Source: Beverwykella pulmonaria | Taxonomy: Eukaryota > Ascomycota > Dothideomycetes > Pleosporales > Melanommataceae | Direction of reading: 5' to 3' | Length of the DNA stretch: 64,000 nt | Assembly (NCBI GenBank): GCA_001599595.1 | Contig: BCHH01000005.1 | Location: 1,433,552 to 1,497,551 of the forward strand | Shown here: piece by piece, positions 43,663 to 55,568 of the stretch | Layout: each line of letters begins with the position of its first letter | How positions within the stretch are numbered: the first letter of the stretch is position 1 | Program-made: the position numbers and the translations under genes | Notes under the pieces: generated by a model | The model's input: only the letters and a program-made list of their open reading frames with translations | Databases searched by the model: none | Told to the model about the DNA's origin: nothing

Positions 43663-45030
43663 TTCTAATGACACGGACGCGAGATGACCTGGCGATCTGT
43701 TGTCGAAGTAAAAAAAGGCGTGAAGGAAAAAAGGAAAGATCGTCTATCAGTGTTTATGTACAAGAGCTAAACATCCCACGTTAGAGACCAAAGTGGGAGG
43801 TATGAACGAATAACGGGAGTCGACCTCAATTCGCACCTACCTGGGGAACGCAGTGCGTTGTCGGATGTTCCTAGTCTAGCGGCGTCTCTGTGAAATTTGG
43901 AACAGGGAACCAGTTTGCGGCATTAGGCGGGCAGGCAACGGGGAATACTAGCTAGGTTCCCTTGCTGAGGCTACTTCATGTTCGAGGCTTTGTTATTGCC
44001 CACCAGTAGAAAGACGGTGCCGCTAAGACCTTTCATGGACTAGTCCTGCTCCTCCAAGATGTAGCGGTGGACGTCGTTTCAGTAAAAACCCTCAACTGGT
44101 TACAGAGAATTTGGACGAATGAAGCTTGGCAATGCTGCGTATGTATCGTACGATTGTAGAGTAAGTTGCGTTCTCCGACAAGGAGAGCCATGCTAGGAGT
44201 AGTTCTAAGCAGATAGTCTGGTACAGTTTAGTTCTTTCACGCAAGTCTATCTCGCCTCTCAAAATTAGAACATGATAAATACTCCAGATTTCCAAAGATC
44301 GAAATTTAGCAGTAGGCATCACACCTCGTCTCATCGTTGATCCACGTCCTGAAAAGGAGAAATATGCGAGCAAAAAGTCTTCAAAGTAGCGCGCTCTAGT
44401 GCCCGTGAAAATAACGGGCTAACTTTTCCGACCCATCCTAATTTGCCTTTTGACACAAATTACAGCAATCGGACCGATGGCGGAAGACAGCGAGAGTAAC
44501 CTACAACGGCCCGCAGGAGCTTAATCTTAGTTCACATCTGAAACCCTAATCTAAAGGTCGCTCGTTTTTGTGGGGAAGGCGTCCGGGATCAGAACCTCTT
44601 CGAACTAGAATTCCATCCGAAGTTCTTGGGATTGTCGTTGCTTTGAGCCACGTGCACCAATCCTCCTCGATAAAATTCCCAATATAGATCCTGCAATCTC
44701 ACATGGCTTCGGAGATATAGACGAGTTGGAGTTTATTTAAAGTGCAGGACACGACCTACGCGCACCCACCGCGCAGCCACTGCTTGACTCGTCTCCCGTC
44801 TCTCGTTCTTCGATTCCGCTTACTACTGGCTAGCCCACGCCTCACGCCCTTTTCTCTGCCGAACCAGACTATCGGAATCCCAGGGTCACGGCAGCTGTCT
44901 CCCGAGATGCAATGTAACTTGCTGGATAAGATGCAACCTGCGCCGCAAAACGTGGGAGTTGTGACCAGCACAGCGGCTCTTTCCTTACCCCTGCACCTGC
45001 TACCAGCCCAACTGCCTCATTGCAATCACC
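43663..45030. promoter_or_regulatory. Divergent region between the SAT4-type and FAD-oxidoreductase genes
   Basis: The neighbours are transcribed away from each other, so both promoters should lie here. Frames at 44092..44373 and 44742..45098 are not recognised. A TATTTAAAG near 44735-44743, about 290 bases before the oxidoreductase start, could be a TATA element, unproven. Confidence 0.4.
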
Positions 45031-47148
45031 ATGGCTTTCAGCAAACTATCTTTCAGTCAGCTGGCCACATTCATTCTTTCTTTGGGCGTTGCTGTTAATG
45101 TTAAGGGCGTAAAGGCGCAGGATACGGAGCCCTCAGCTACTGGCTCTGTTGCGCCGGCTGCCACTGTTGTTTCTACCAACTCTTCTGCTGGAGTGCCGCT
45201 GTTCGATGTTGAGGCAGTCCAGTTGACTGATCCAGTCATCACTGACCTGGTGAACGGCGGCGACGAGCAGGTTGCGGAGTATGCTTACTTATTTGCCTTC
45301 GACAACAGCTCTGCGATCACTCCTGCTGCTCGTGCACGAAGAGTTCGGCGGGCTGCCAAATGCAAGACATATCCGGGAGATCCTCTTTGGCCTTCGAAGC
45401 TTGTATGGGACATTTTTGATATCGTGCTCGGAGGAGCCCTTTCGCCCATCATTCCGATTGCGTCGCCGTGCTACAAGAACTCAGTGTACAACAACTACGA
45501 CGCGACCAAGTGTGCTGCTATCACAGCTGCATGGGGAGTTGAGAAGACTCAGTAAGCTCATGTTGTCACCATCCCCTTGAGCACAGCTAATCATTCTTCA
45601 GTTATGAAGACCCAGGGTCCGTTTTTTACCCAACATACGAGGGCAAGACATGTCTCCAAGGGGCTGACCCTACTCTCCTGGGCAACTGCACTCAGGGTGG
45701 CTACTCGCTGTATTCTGTAAAGGTCACCAATGTTGCACAAATCCAACTGGCTGTCAATTTTGCCCGTACACTGAACCTGCGCTTGGTTGTGAAAAACACT
45801 GGCCACGACTACAATGGAAGGTCTACTGGAAAGGACGCCCTCAGTATCTGGACGCACAACTTGAAGGACATTAAATATGTGGCAAACTATCAGAGTTCCT
45901 CGTACTCGGGACCTGCGATGAAGATTGGTGCCGGGGTGCAGGGATTCGAGCTGTATGAGGCGGCTGATAAGTATGGTGTCTCGGCCATCTCTGGCATTTG
46001 CCCAGTAAGCATTCCTCCATCTCATATTCTAGAATTACGTTGCTAATACAGAGCAGAGTGTTGGTGTCGCAGGTGGTTACTCTACTGGAGGAGGCCACTC
46101 CCCACTCATGCAACTCTTCGGTATGGGGGCCGATCAAGTAGTAGCTTTGGAGGTTGTTACTGCAGCCGGCTTCTTTGTCACCGCTACACCCGACGTTAAC
46201 GCTGATCTCTACTGGGCACTTCTTGGTGGAGGCGGCGGCACCTTCGGCATCGTCACCTCAGCGGTCGTGAAGGTCCACCCCAAAGTCGCCGTGACAACAT
46301 CCGTCTTCAACTTCACGACCTCGGCCACTGTATCCAACGAGACATTTTGGCAAGGCGTAAAAGCCTTCTGGGATGAGATGCCAACTTACAACAAAGCGAA
46401 GACGTACTCTTATTTCTTCCTGTCCTTGACAAACGGCGTGTACGCGTTCGAAATGTTTCCGTTCTTCGCTACGCAGAAGACCATCGCCGAATACGAAGCT
46501 CTCGTCAAGCCCTTCTTCACCAAGCTCGCAGCGCTGGGTATACCGTATCAGATCTCGACCCAGCACTTTGATACGTTCTACCCAGCCTACAAAGCGACCT
46601 TCGGCACCATCAATTACCGCGTTGGGGGGTACACCTCTATCCCTGGGAACAGAATTCTCCCAGCTGCAAACTGGGAGGACGCAACCCTCAGCACCAAAAC
46701 CTTTGACGCAGTCAAGCATGCTGTCGACAACTCCCTTCGCATCGGTCTCTACCATCAGGCACCCGCGAGCCCAGCCAAGATCATCAACTCGGTCAACCCC
46801 GCCTTCCGCAATGAAGCGTCGATGCTCATCGCCATCAACCCCGTTCTCGCAAATGCGACAGCTGCGCAACTCGCAGCCGGCAGTGCGCATCTTACTGACG
46901 TTGTTCTCGGACCTATTCGCGATCTCACGCCCAGTGGTGGCGCGTACGCCAATGAAGCTGATATTGCTGAGCCGAACTGGCAGCAGGCATTCTGGGGGGC
47001 GAACTATGCGAAACTATTGACGATCAAGAAGAAGTGGGATCCTACGGATCTGTTCTATGTGCACCATGGTGTCGGGAGTGAGACGTGGGTGGTGGATGAT
47101 GGAGATAGGGGCGTGCAGACACAGGATGGGCGGTTGTGTCGTGCCTGA
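45031..47148 (+). CDS. Secreted FAD-binding oxidoreductase (BBE-like, bicovalent flavin)
   Basis: Exons 45031..45551, 45602..46004 and 46057..47148 give 671 residues; introns of 50 and 52 bases have GTAAGC donors. A leader ([20 protein letters not shown]) predicts secretion. The FAD-binding region has [20 protein letters not shown] with His at about 242. A second anchor, [20 protein letters not shown], has Cys at about 307; these are the residues that bind FAD bicovalently in berberine-bridge-enzyme-like oxidases, with a spacing of 65. The substrate-side half is followed by the BBE C-terminal block [19 protein letters not shown]. Family members oxidise sugars, alkaloids or secondary metabolites with oxygen. 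Its location next to the SAT4-type and methyltransferase genes suggests a metabolite role, but no synthase is present. Confidence 0.9.
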
Positions 47149-47976
47149 TATGTGAGGATATGGAGGATGCTCTAGATGTGCCGTATATATAATTAATAAT
47201 ACTTACTACTTTGATCAAAGTGCACACAATCGCCGTAGCCAAGGCGAGAAGGTACCCACCCACGGCCGAAAGGAAGGTATGAAGGCGGGTCTATAAAGAA
47301 TAGAGAGTAACCACGACCCTTGCTCTTCCTCTGTATGTGTTTTCCATGGGCGATGGCTGAAGAGGTTGCACTGACCTCGTGGAGTAGTGATGCATTTGTC
47401 GGTGGCTCTAAAGACACAAATGGGGAACCCCTAACTAACAGTACAGTTCGCACAACATATTACCTTGCGTGGAACTAGGGTGGTAGGACAACATGGTGCT
47501 TAGTGCGTACCAGAACCCCAGGCACTTTTCGCTGTCTATTCCATCTCTTCATTCTTTGCTCGTAGCAAATTTGAGCGATAGGCAGAATTAGGCCCGCACT
47601 TTTCAAAGAGGGTTTTGGAACAGGAAGAACTGCTATCCCGAACGCTTCAGTGGCGACAAGAGGGTGAGTTTTGGCGTTTAGCGTTTGTAACACGTGTATG
47701 GGCGCTTATTGGCTGATGTTTCAGGCTACGCCTAAACAGGGTTAGCTAACTCCCCTTGGCTGCGGACTTGCCTCACGTCACCACAGCTGCCAACTGCCAG
47801 CATCACTACCATCTCAGCCTTCAGTTGCGTCTCTCTGTCTACATACCCTCCACGCCGCGCAAGTCTCGGAGGCCAATTTTGCTATTGAAGTGCAGCCGGC
47901 GGCAATGGTGGCGTAGCGAGTTTGGACGAAACGCCTTCCTATCGCGGCCTCACGGGGCTTCTGCTTGCAGCGCACC
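47149..47976. other. Intergenic
   Basis: It holds the 3' flank of the oxidoreductase and the 5' flank of the gene starting at 47977. Frames of up to 86 codons are unrecognised. Confidence 0.5.
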
Positions 47977-50343
47977 ATGGGTCCCCAAAAGACTTGGCAA
48001 TATGTACTAGATGAGGCGGAGATTTATACAGTTCAGCATACCAGGGAACTAAGGAAGCAGAATGAAGTTATGCGGGCAAAGCCTACCCACGTCGATCGCC
48101 TGTACGTCAATCTGAGGCCGCCATTCTTTCCCCTTCAATATCCGTCCTCCCTTGCCTATACGTAGCCTGCCTCGTCACATCATCCATCTCCAATCCCAGT
48201 TTGCTAATAATTATGCAGAAACCAAGAAATTGAGCTCAAGGTGTACGTCAACAAATGTTTCCTGAGCAAGTACAAGGTCAGCGCCAAGGATGCCATTGAG
48301 TTCACAAATGTGGGATGCAGGGTTCAGGCCAAGCTTCTAGATTGGCCAGACAGCGAGGATGAAGATGACACCGACATCGATATTGATGACGAACCCGACC
48401 GAGATTCCGTTCTGGGCACACAGAGCGTATCGGGTGAGGCACGAGAAAAACATAACGAACCTATCTCGTGGCAGTCGACGAGAGAAAGATTGATACCCGA
48501 ATGTGTGGAGCAAGTCATCTTCACAGTGGACGAAGCAGTCATGACGCCGACGCAATATGAAGAGCTCAAAGCCCGATTCCCGGGCGTGCATATACAATCC
48601 ATATCCCGGCCACCAACGGAGAAGGTCAAGCCTGTCTCACCCGAGGTGGAGAGGCCCACGGGTAGCAAGTCTGCGACGTTTGAACTCGACCCGGCGGAAG
48701 TCAATAAGGATTCAAATCTTGTGAAAGATATCTCCAATCGGTTTCCCTGGGCCACGATACAAGAAGTTGCGATCCCGAGCGAGCCGAAGGCTTGGGCGGC
48801 AAACATATCACCAACTCAGAATATTCCTATGCCTCCGCCTCAGATGGCTTCATCTGTACCTCCCCTTCCAATTAGTCTCACAAACGAGCAAAATGTGTCC
48901 CGCCCAGACATACACATTATCAACATGGCCACGTCCGAAGCAATTAAGCATCTATCCAATCTAGCATCGTCTCTGATAAGATGTCCCACAGACCATGAAT
49001 TTGGTTACAAATACCAGATTTCTGCGGGCTGGGATACCCTTCCACCATCAAGGAAAGTTGATATGGCGCATGCTCGTTGTATTCAAGGGCAATATGGAGA
49101 GGACGCCACGTCAGGCTGTAGCAGCTGTATCAAACAAGGGTACTCGTGTAGAGTATATCGCTCTTTTACTCCATCGCCGGGAATCTCTATTGGCCACCGA
49201 TGCCAAAACTGTCGGGTTTGGGGTCAGGATTGCGATCTCGCACCTCCTACAAACCCCCTTTCACTTTCAGACGCTCATGTGAAGCCATCTTCTGTGGTTC
49301 AAACCGCACCCTCAACGCCGGATGTGTCCAGGTTCAACAGAAGAGAAAGCGAGGTGCACACCCCCGACGCCTACATTTCCACGATAGTGCGCAAACCAAG
49401 TCTAGTTGAACGAATGACCAGGATAGATGATGTCGAGGTGGAGACCGAAATGAGAATTAGAGGTGCATCCACCGCTGGACGGGAGATCAATGAAGAAGAC
49501 GACGAAAGGGGAGGGAGCATGGACCACTCGATAGCGGACTCCTCGGATGCATCCGATCATGGCCCCGCTACTCCTTTTGCCTCATCGGCACAATCTCTCA
49601 TCTATGATGTTGCAGACAAGATTGGCCTCCAAGTCATATCGCCAGATAACGTACTGTCCATGTACAAGATCTGGTATAATAATGGCACAGTCCCTGGCAA
49701 AGGCCCCATCAAACTAGAAGCGTACTATGCTAACCTTGTCGATCTCTACATCATCGCGAACTATCTCAACGAGGCTCACCTTGGAGAATTGATTGTTAAA
49801 AAGTGGCAGGAGGCAGATTACAAATATCGCAAAGCATTGCCTGACACTAGCATCGTCATAAAGGCCTTCCAGTACGTTCCTGACTCTGCGCTGTGCAAAT
49901 GGATTTCTATTGTCTTCTCCTTCCTGTGGACTACCACCGACTCTACAGACTACCACGCTTTCCAAGAGGACCTTGAAGATAATCTTGAGATCAATGCGGT
50001 CGCAAACTTCCTCTTCAACATCGCATACGAGCGGTGCTCATACACCAAAGGCCTCGACACGAACGTGCTTCCACGCTGGTGCGATGTCCATTCGCATAAA
50101 AGAGGAGGTACCGCAGAGATCAGGTGTCACCAGTTCCGGGATAGCATCAGCAACAACCTCCTTGCCACTCAGCTCGAGGAAGAGGCAGAGAGAGCTTTGA
50201 ATGAAGCGAACGAGCTCGTCGTTAAGCACGGCGGCCACGTAGTCATGAAAGCAAATACCACGAAGAGAAAGTCGAGCGTACCACTGAGCAATGGGTCATT
50301 TAGCAAGAAGAATAGGGCAAATGAGTATGGCCGTGGTAGGTGA
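47977..50343 (+). CDS. Unknown protein with paired CX2CX6C motifs and a BTB-like C-terminal part
   Basis: Exons 47977..48101 and 48219..50343 give 749 residues. The 117-base intron has GTACGT and TGCAG ends and a GCTAAT branch site and joins PTHVDR to LNQEIELKVYVN. The ATG (CACCATGG) is in a strong context. An acidic stretch (DSEDEDDTDIDIDDE) lies near residues 78-92. Near residues 325-370 are two copies of C-X2-C-X6-C, CSSCIKQGYSC and CQNCRVWGQDC, 17 residues apart, resembling a Zn2Cys6 cluster with a lengthened linker. The region from about 495 to 690 has helices reminiscent of a fungal BTB C-terminal part (LVDLYIIANYLNEAHLGELI). The tail is basic with KRKSS, possibly nuclear. I do not recognise a named family; a DNA- or zinc-binding regulatory role is inference. 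Confidence 0.7.
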
Positions 50344-50528
50344 TTTGCACGGCTTCGGTGAAATTCTGTATTTTGCGTGTACTTTTCTTGTTTGCCACTT
50401 CATATTTTTTTCGCTTTTAATATCTGTACAGCATCCCGATCTTCCCGCATCGTGTATTACAGGAAATCCACAAGAGAATATTAATCTTGCTCTTTCTAGA
50501 ATCGCTCAGAGCCCTTGTGTCAGCGAAT
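50344..50528. other. 3' flank of the CX2CX6C gene
   Basis: Untranslated/intergenic sequence up to the left end of the next mobile element; its last eight bases (CAGCGAAT) are a possible target-site duplication. Confidence 0.5.
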
Positions 50529-51127
50529 CAGCGTGGTAATCAGTACGTAGTACGGTCTTAAGTTACGGCACCGTAGCTGCTTTGTAAGCCGTACGTACGT
50601 ACAGGCAGTTGAGTATGTATGGTTGTGGGGCGTACCGTAAGTGATTTTCAATTCTACGCGTATATGGTACCGTAAATAAGGTTGTAGTTTTCGCGTATAG
50701 GCGCCTGCACAGGTGATTGTTTGGTGTTGTAAAAGCTTGTTTTTGGAGTCCTATAGCGGTTAGCAATGCAAGCCTCCACTTCCTCCACAAGTAGCGCGTT
50801 GCCTTATCACTCAGCGGGTTCGAAACGACCTGTAAAATTGCCTTGGTGGAGCTACAATCAAAGCAATACAACTACAGAAAAACTGGCTACAAAACAAGGC
50901 CGTAGAGAGTCATCTTATCAAACTTCGCGCCTATTTCGCGCCAAGACTAAAACACCCGTATATGGCGTATACGGTGGTCTCCTTACGTACGTACAGAGGT
51001 GCAAATTTGGATCCGTAAGCTCATCTCATCCTACAGGTGCCGTACGTACGTACAGAGGTGCCAATTTGGACCGTACAACTTCTTCAAATACTACGGATAT
51101 ACGGTGTACGTACGGATTACCACGCTG
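50529..51127. mobile_element. hAT-type non-autonomous element, second copy of the family (599 bases)
   Basis: The left end starts CAGCGTGGTAATCAGTACGT and the reverse complement of the right end starts CAGCGTGGTAATCCGTACGT, one mismatch in 20. Flanking octamers CAGCGAAT (50521..50528) and CTGCGAAC (51128..51135) agree at six of eight positions, a plausible aged 8-base duplication. The termini resemble the 35.0-kb element (CAGCGT.G.TAA.C.GTACGTA). The interior has no recognisable transposase. Confidence 0.75.
50984..51070. repeat. Direct repeat inside the element, two 28-base copies
   Basis: Copies at 50984..51011 and 51043..51070 both run TACGTACGTACAGAGGTGC/C and on to AATTTGGA, differing at one base. 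They lie near the right end of the element and may be transposase-binding sites. Confidence 0.85.
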
Positions 51128-52106
51128 CTGCGAACACGTTTAGCTTATCACGTGTTGCGTCACGTAAGCTCATATCGAGTATGTATACTCGCAGTCACTC
51201 TTTAGTAATCAACCTGTTATTTCAGTTCTTTTGTTTCCTCACACCTTTTTTTTGTTCTCGCCTCTCCGCATTGCTAATTTCTTAGACTTTCATGGTCTTT
51301 CGGGGTTCAAAACAGCCACCATTATCCTTCCCAAATCAACGCACCAAGCACCAAGACACAGCCGCCTAAGCTTCAATAATAGCTATACATGGCACGTAAG
51401 TATGTAGTTGATCACTTGAATTCACAGCTACCGGTTCCAACACACATGCTTGTGACCTCATTTGGACAGTTTATAAAATTCTACAGTTATATATGGTATG
51501 TATGACCGGCAATGCCGGTCAGCAATAATTATTCTTTATATTCACTTCAGAAAAGTGTGGCTAGTGTATGCGGTGTGCAGAGCCTCCATAATCCGAGTGC
51601 CCAAATACGCCTCACGAGCCGGACGGTTCAAAAGGTTATGGTCGGAACGAATCGGCAGAACGTCATACTATGGCGCTTCGATGATGGACCGCAAAATACC
51701 TGCAATCCAGTAAAAGAATCTTAAGTATGAAGCTACTAGTATATAGCGAACTATAGCTGCATGAGAGCATTGTGAGCTCTCAATAGCGCAATATAGAAAC
51801 CGCCTCACCGCTCTCCATTGAAAGAACACAAATGTGTCTAGTGTCAAACAGTAAAGCGATACGGCACAAGATTTAGGAAAGCAAATCTGAACATCATGAA
51901 TTAAGAACTAAGAGCTTTAATTATGATAGAAGAGGAGGTAAAACGCTAAAGACAAACACCAATCCTGATCCACCACGTCGTCAACTTCCCCATCGAATGC
52001 CCCGTGTAAATGCAACACAGTTTGCAAACAACATTAAAACGACGCGCTATTATGTTTCATCACCATTCACAAGCCCATAATCCCATAATCCATATCTATA
52101 GCGCCT
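51128..52106. other. Gene-free stretch
   Basis: No gene seen; frames at 51498..51724 are short and overlap in two phases. The 3' flank of the small secreted protein gene is at the right end. Confidence 0.45.
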
Positions 52107-52505
52107 TTAAACCTGGCACTGGAACGTGAAGTCATTAATGTTAATCGGGTTCGCCTTATCCTTATCCCCATCCAAGTCCGCAAAGTTGAAATTCCGTCCA
52201 TTAATCGGGATAATCAGCGCACCCTTGTTGAACGAGCAAAACACATTGTCAACGAACGCTACCAATTGAGCGCTGGAGGCGGTGATGATGCCGCCATTGT
52301 CGATGGCGGAGCCGCCGAAGAGAGTTGGGATTGAGAAGACGGTACCGTCAGCGACTACGGTGGCCACTGCTGAGGCTCCAGTTTGGTCGTTGATCACCGA
52401 GACGGAGATTTTGGGGAAGATTGTTTGGCGGGCTTCGAGGATTTGGGCGGGGGCCGCAAGGGTGGAGGCGGCGAAGAGAGAGAGGGCAGCAAAGGAGACC
52501 TTCAT
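52107..52505 (-). CDS. Small secreted protein, 132 residues
   Basis: An intronless frame beginning MKVSFAALSLFAASTLAAPA, a clear signal peptide with cleavage near residue 18. The mature part is about 114 residues with a beta-strand-like pattern (IFPKISVSVINDQTG, ASAVATVVADGTVFSIP) and only two cysteines, in NVFCSFNKG and at the end, FQCQV, which could pair. It belongs to a common group of small fungal secreted proteins of unknown function; an effector role is possible but not shown. It has its own TATA-like element about 190 bases upstream and no close neighbour. Confidence 0.8.
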   Translation of the reverse strand: MKVSFAALSLFAASTLAAPAQILEARQTIFPKISVSVINDQTGASAVATVVADGTVFSIPTLFGGSAIDNGGIITASSAQLVAFVDNVFCSFNKGALIIPINGRNFNFADLDGDKDKANPININDFTFQCQV

Positions 52506-53904
52506 TTTGAATATTTGCTGTGATTTAATTGGTTTGATTGGTTGGTTGGTATTAGGTTATTGATTACCGGTAGGAAATCCTAGCTCAAGTGGAAAAGATA
52601 AGAAGATATAGAAAAGTGTTGCTTTGATGTGTAGATGTATAGAGAGAGATGCTGATGATGAAAGCGTACTCCCACAGGAAATACGGACCTCTATATACTC
52701 TCTCTCCCCAACAAAGCTGATGAGTAGCATTGCTAATCCCTAGCTATTCCAGGAGCCGCCTCCGTCTAAGCTCCTCTGTAACCTTGTGTTGAACTCCATG
52801 CGCAGCATAGCTCGCTGAGCCGCTGAGCCGCCAACAGTACCTAGACACAAAGTTACGAGCTGGAAAGTTACGAACGCGGGTTTGGTGGTGGCAGGTTTTC
52901 TGGGCAAAAGGACAAGTTTTGAGCCAATCTCGTCAGCACCAGTTGTTAAGGAGTTAGCGTGGTTATTTCAACGAATGGGAGGGGCCCATGCGCCACAAAA
53001 TGCCACAAACACGTGCTGAGAGTGCTTGGCGAGTACCTTGGCAATGATGAGACAGCAGGCTATTTTTGACGTGCTGATTTACTAGACTTTGACAAACTCG
53101 ATCTCAAGATTTCCCAAAACCACCAACAGTAATTTTGTCTTTGATGCACGGCCACCAGCTTACTGTCACGTGGAGGAGAGAGCCACTGAGGGCTGGGGAT
53201 GGTGTTACTGAGGTCTGGTGATTGTAACTCTTCGCCCCTTTGTTGCCGCATTCAGCCCTTGACCGTACAACGGTGAGATGGTTTGCGCAGCATGAGCGTG
53301 TGGCACAGTCGATTGACAGTAATTCACAATACAATGGTTGCAGGTGGCTGATACTGTCTGAGGTGTTTACTCGATGCAAGCGTCTTCGATGTCCAACCTG
53401 TCGTGCCACAAGCACATTCGATGTCTTATCTGACCAAGGCGAGAAGATACGAATCTTATTGATGACGATAGTATCACCTAGATGTTATCTCAACCCCAAC
53501 CGCTATAAGCATCTGAGACCTTTCGTTCCAAACATGAAGTTGCTCATCGCCAATACAGTCTACGCAACGGTAGCAAGCCGAGGTATTCGCTCACAGGAGG
53601 GCACCTCGAAAGCCAACTCGCTGTGCCACAACCATATTAGTTATGCACGCCACTAGGGCGAAAGTCATACGACAACGATATTACTTTAACACACTCTCTT
53701 GTTCTCCACTTATGAGGTATCTGGAACCTCTCCTTGTATGGGTAAGCTTGTCAGTCACCATCGACATCAACACCGCATTTAGCAACGTTGGTATCTAGAA
53801 TATGCTCAGCGCATGATATAGTTTATAAAAGTCAGTTGCTGGGTGTCATCGCGACTAGCCCAATCAAGCATCTTGCAATGTTTCTCTACCTGTGTAAACC
53901 TAGA
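52506..53904. other. Gene-free stretch, promoter of the small secreted protein on the left
   Basis: The left 200 bases hold the promoter of the 52107..52505 gene. The rest has only short overlapping frames, for example 138 codons at 53240..53656 on the plus strand with no recognised domain. Confidence 0.45.
52691..52700 (-). promoter_or_regulatory. TATA-like element of the small secreted protein gene
   Basis: On the minus strand this reads GAGTATATAG, next to a CT-rich tract, about 190 bases before the ATG at 52505. Confidence 0.45.
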
Positions 53905-54313
53905 CAGCGCTTCCAACCGTACGTACTACGTTTACGTAGTATATTGCTGGATGAGTAAAGTGGGATGTACCTACGTAGGAGTTTTCCTAGTCGTATTTTA
54001 CGTTCCGTCTCACTGAAACCTTATACACACTACGCTTATACTTGCACAAGGCGCCTTCCCGAATCTTGGCTTGTTATTGCTCTACAACAGGCTCAATTTC
54101 CCTTACTAATGGCCTTAGAATAAGAATTCTACGCCGTAGCGGTTCACTTTGGGTCATAGCGTAGAGACGTAGGAGGAATCTGAAACATAACAGTTACGCA
54201 AATGCAGGCAACCTTCTATATATACGCTGAACGTACGTATGTAGTCAGCTTGTGAGACGTTACGTCTACAAAATGGGTGAATTGAAACGTAATACTTAAG
54301 GTTGGAAGTGCTA
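53905..54313. mobile_element. hAT-type non-autonomous element, third and most decayed copy (409 bases)
   Basis: The left end, CAGCGCTTCCAACCGTACGT and on, and the reverse complement of the right end, TAGCACTTCCAACCTTAAGT and on, agree at 24 of 29 positions; three of the five differences are C/T or G/A, as RIP would give. Flanking octamers AACCTAGA and CAGCTGGA agree at five of eight. The start is close to the 35.0-kb element (CAGCG, then AACCGTACGTA, then TACG). Confidence 0.6.
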
Positions 54314-54817
54314 CAGCTGGAACCTCCCCAGTCGAGATTCGAAACCTAAGCCATTAGCCGCCATCAACATGAAAACTGCATATGCTGCGTCAGACCTGAA
54401 GCCTTCAAATGAGCGATTTTGAAATTGAATTTGCCTGTCGTCATGGAAACTACCTTAAATAGAAATCCTCTAGCATACTTCTGTCTGACTTGAAAACTGA
54501 CAAACAACTGCCAATTCGGTGTCGGGCGCAGTTGGTGCCTTGTGTCTGGACGAATCGCAATTGGGGATCGAACGGTGTCGCATGATGATTCAAAAGACCT
54601 CATTTTGGAGTTGGCTGTGCCATACAGTCGGAGTATGGTATTCCGCTGAAGCTATCATTTGTATTGGTCAAAAATCAACTATCTGAGTGAAATATACCCA
54701 ACGATTTCAACAATAACCACATTCGACCCCTACATCATCACACCAATATCACACTTACTTCCTTCTACTCCTACTTTCTTTCATCCCCATACCATGTGTC
54801 CGTATCTCTTCTGCTCT
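54314..54817. other. Intergenic; 3' flank of the DUF4360 gene
   Basis: The frame at 54364..54603 (minus) is unrecognised. Nothing else is seen. Confidence 0.45.
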
Positions 54818-55568
54818 CTATTTGGGGCACGTTTCCCACTCCAAGTGTAACTTCATCTCAAACTTAGTATCCTGCGTATCAACGCCCAGAATTGCGTTTG
54901 CGGTACACGTTATCACGGCCTGGGTGTTGATGTTGAATAGTTGGCCGGACACGCCGCACTGGGACCAGACCAAAGACTCGTGCGGAACAGACGTTGTCAG
55001 GCGGTAGTTATTGTCGATAGGCCCGCTGAAGGGGGTGTTTGTGGATACCTGTTCCTATTAACCTCCATATATCACTTAGGAAAGAGTCGGTACATACGTC
55101 CTTCTGTTGTCCACTGAAGAAGTAATTCGCGCCAATTCTCGCACTACACCCCTTAGGGATCTGCGCATATCCCCTAAGATCCGTAGTCGCAACAGTATAA
55201 GACCATCCCTGTGGGTAGTGCAACGTAATCTTGACGTCGCAGTTCTTGCGCGCGTCGGAGGCAGACTGACCGGTGCCGGTGGCGGCAACGTATTTGGAGA
55301 ATCCAAGCGAGACGAGAGTGCCAGACTCGCCGATATCAGCGGTCGCTGAGCCGGGAGGGCAGCCAGTGCCGGCCCAGGATACCTCTGTGAGCGAGTTAGG
55401 GAAAGAGGATACGAGGGCGAGAGATGGGAGGCTAGGAGAAGGGTGAGGGTTGGATAGGGACTACATACTCTCGACGTAGACTTGGCTTGGGTCCGGGCCC
55501 TGGCGTGCTACGTGTTGAACTGGCGTTGCTGCCACGAGACCCGCAACGAGGAGTGGAAAGAAGCGCAT
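54818..55568 (-). CDS. DUF4360 secreted protein
   Basis: Exons 55469..55568, 55098..55384 and 54818..55048 give 205 residues; introns of 84 and 49 bases both have GTATGT donors and ACAG acceptors. The leader MRFFPLLVAGLVAATP is followed by a mature protein with the family's order of blocks: VSWAGTGCPPGSATADIGES, LVSLGFSKYVAATGTG, ARKNCDVKITLHYPQGWSYT, RGYAQIPKGCSARIGANYFF and, at the end, EMKLHLEWETCPK. Cysteines in GCP, KNC, GCSA, SQCG, TCTA and ETCP could form disulphides. DUF4360 proteins are about 200 residues, secreted, and found in fungi and bacteria; function unknown. A TATA element lies about 100 bases upstream. Confidence 0.88.

Noticed and set aside
46258..46890. 210-codon minus-strand frame
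   Set aside because: Antisense to the third exon of the FAD oxidoreductase, a shadow of biased third positions.
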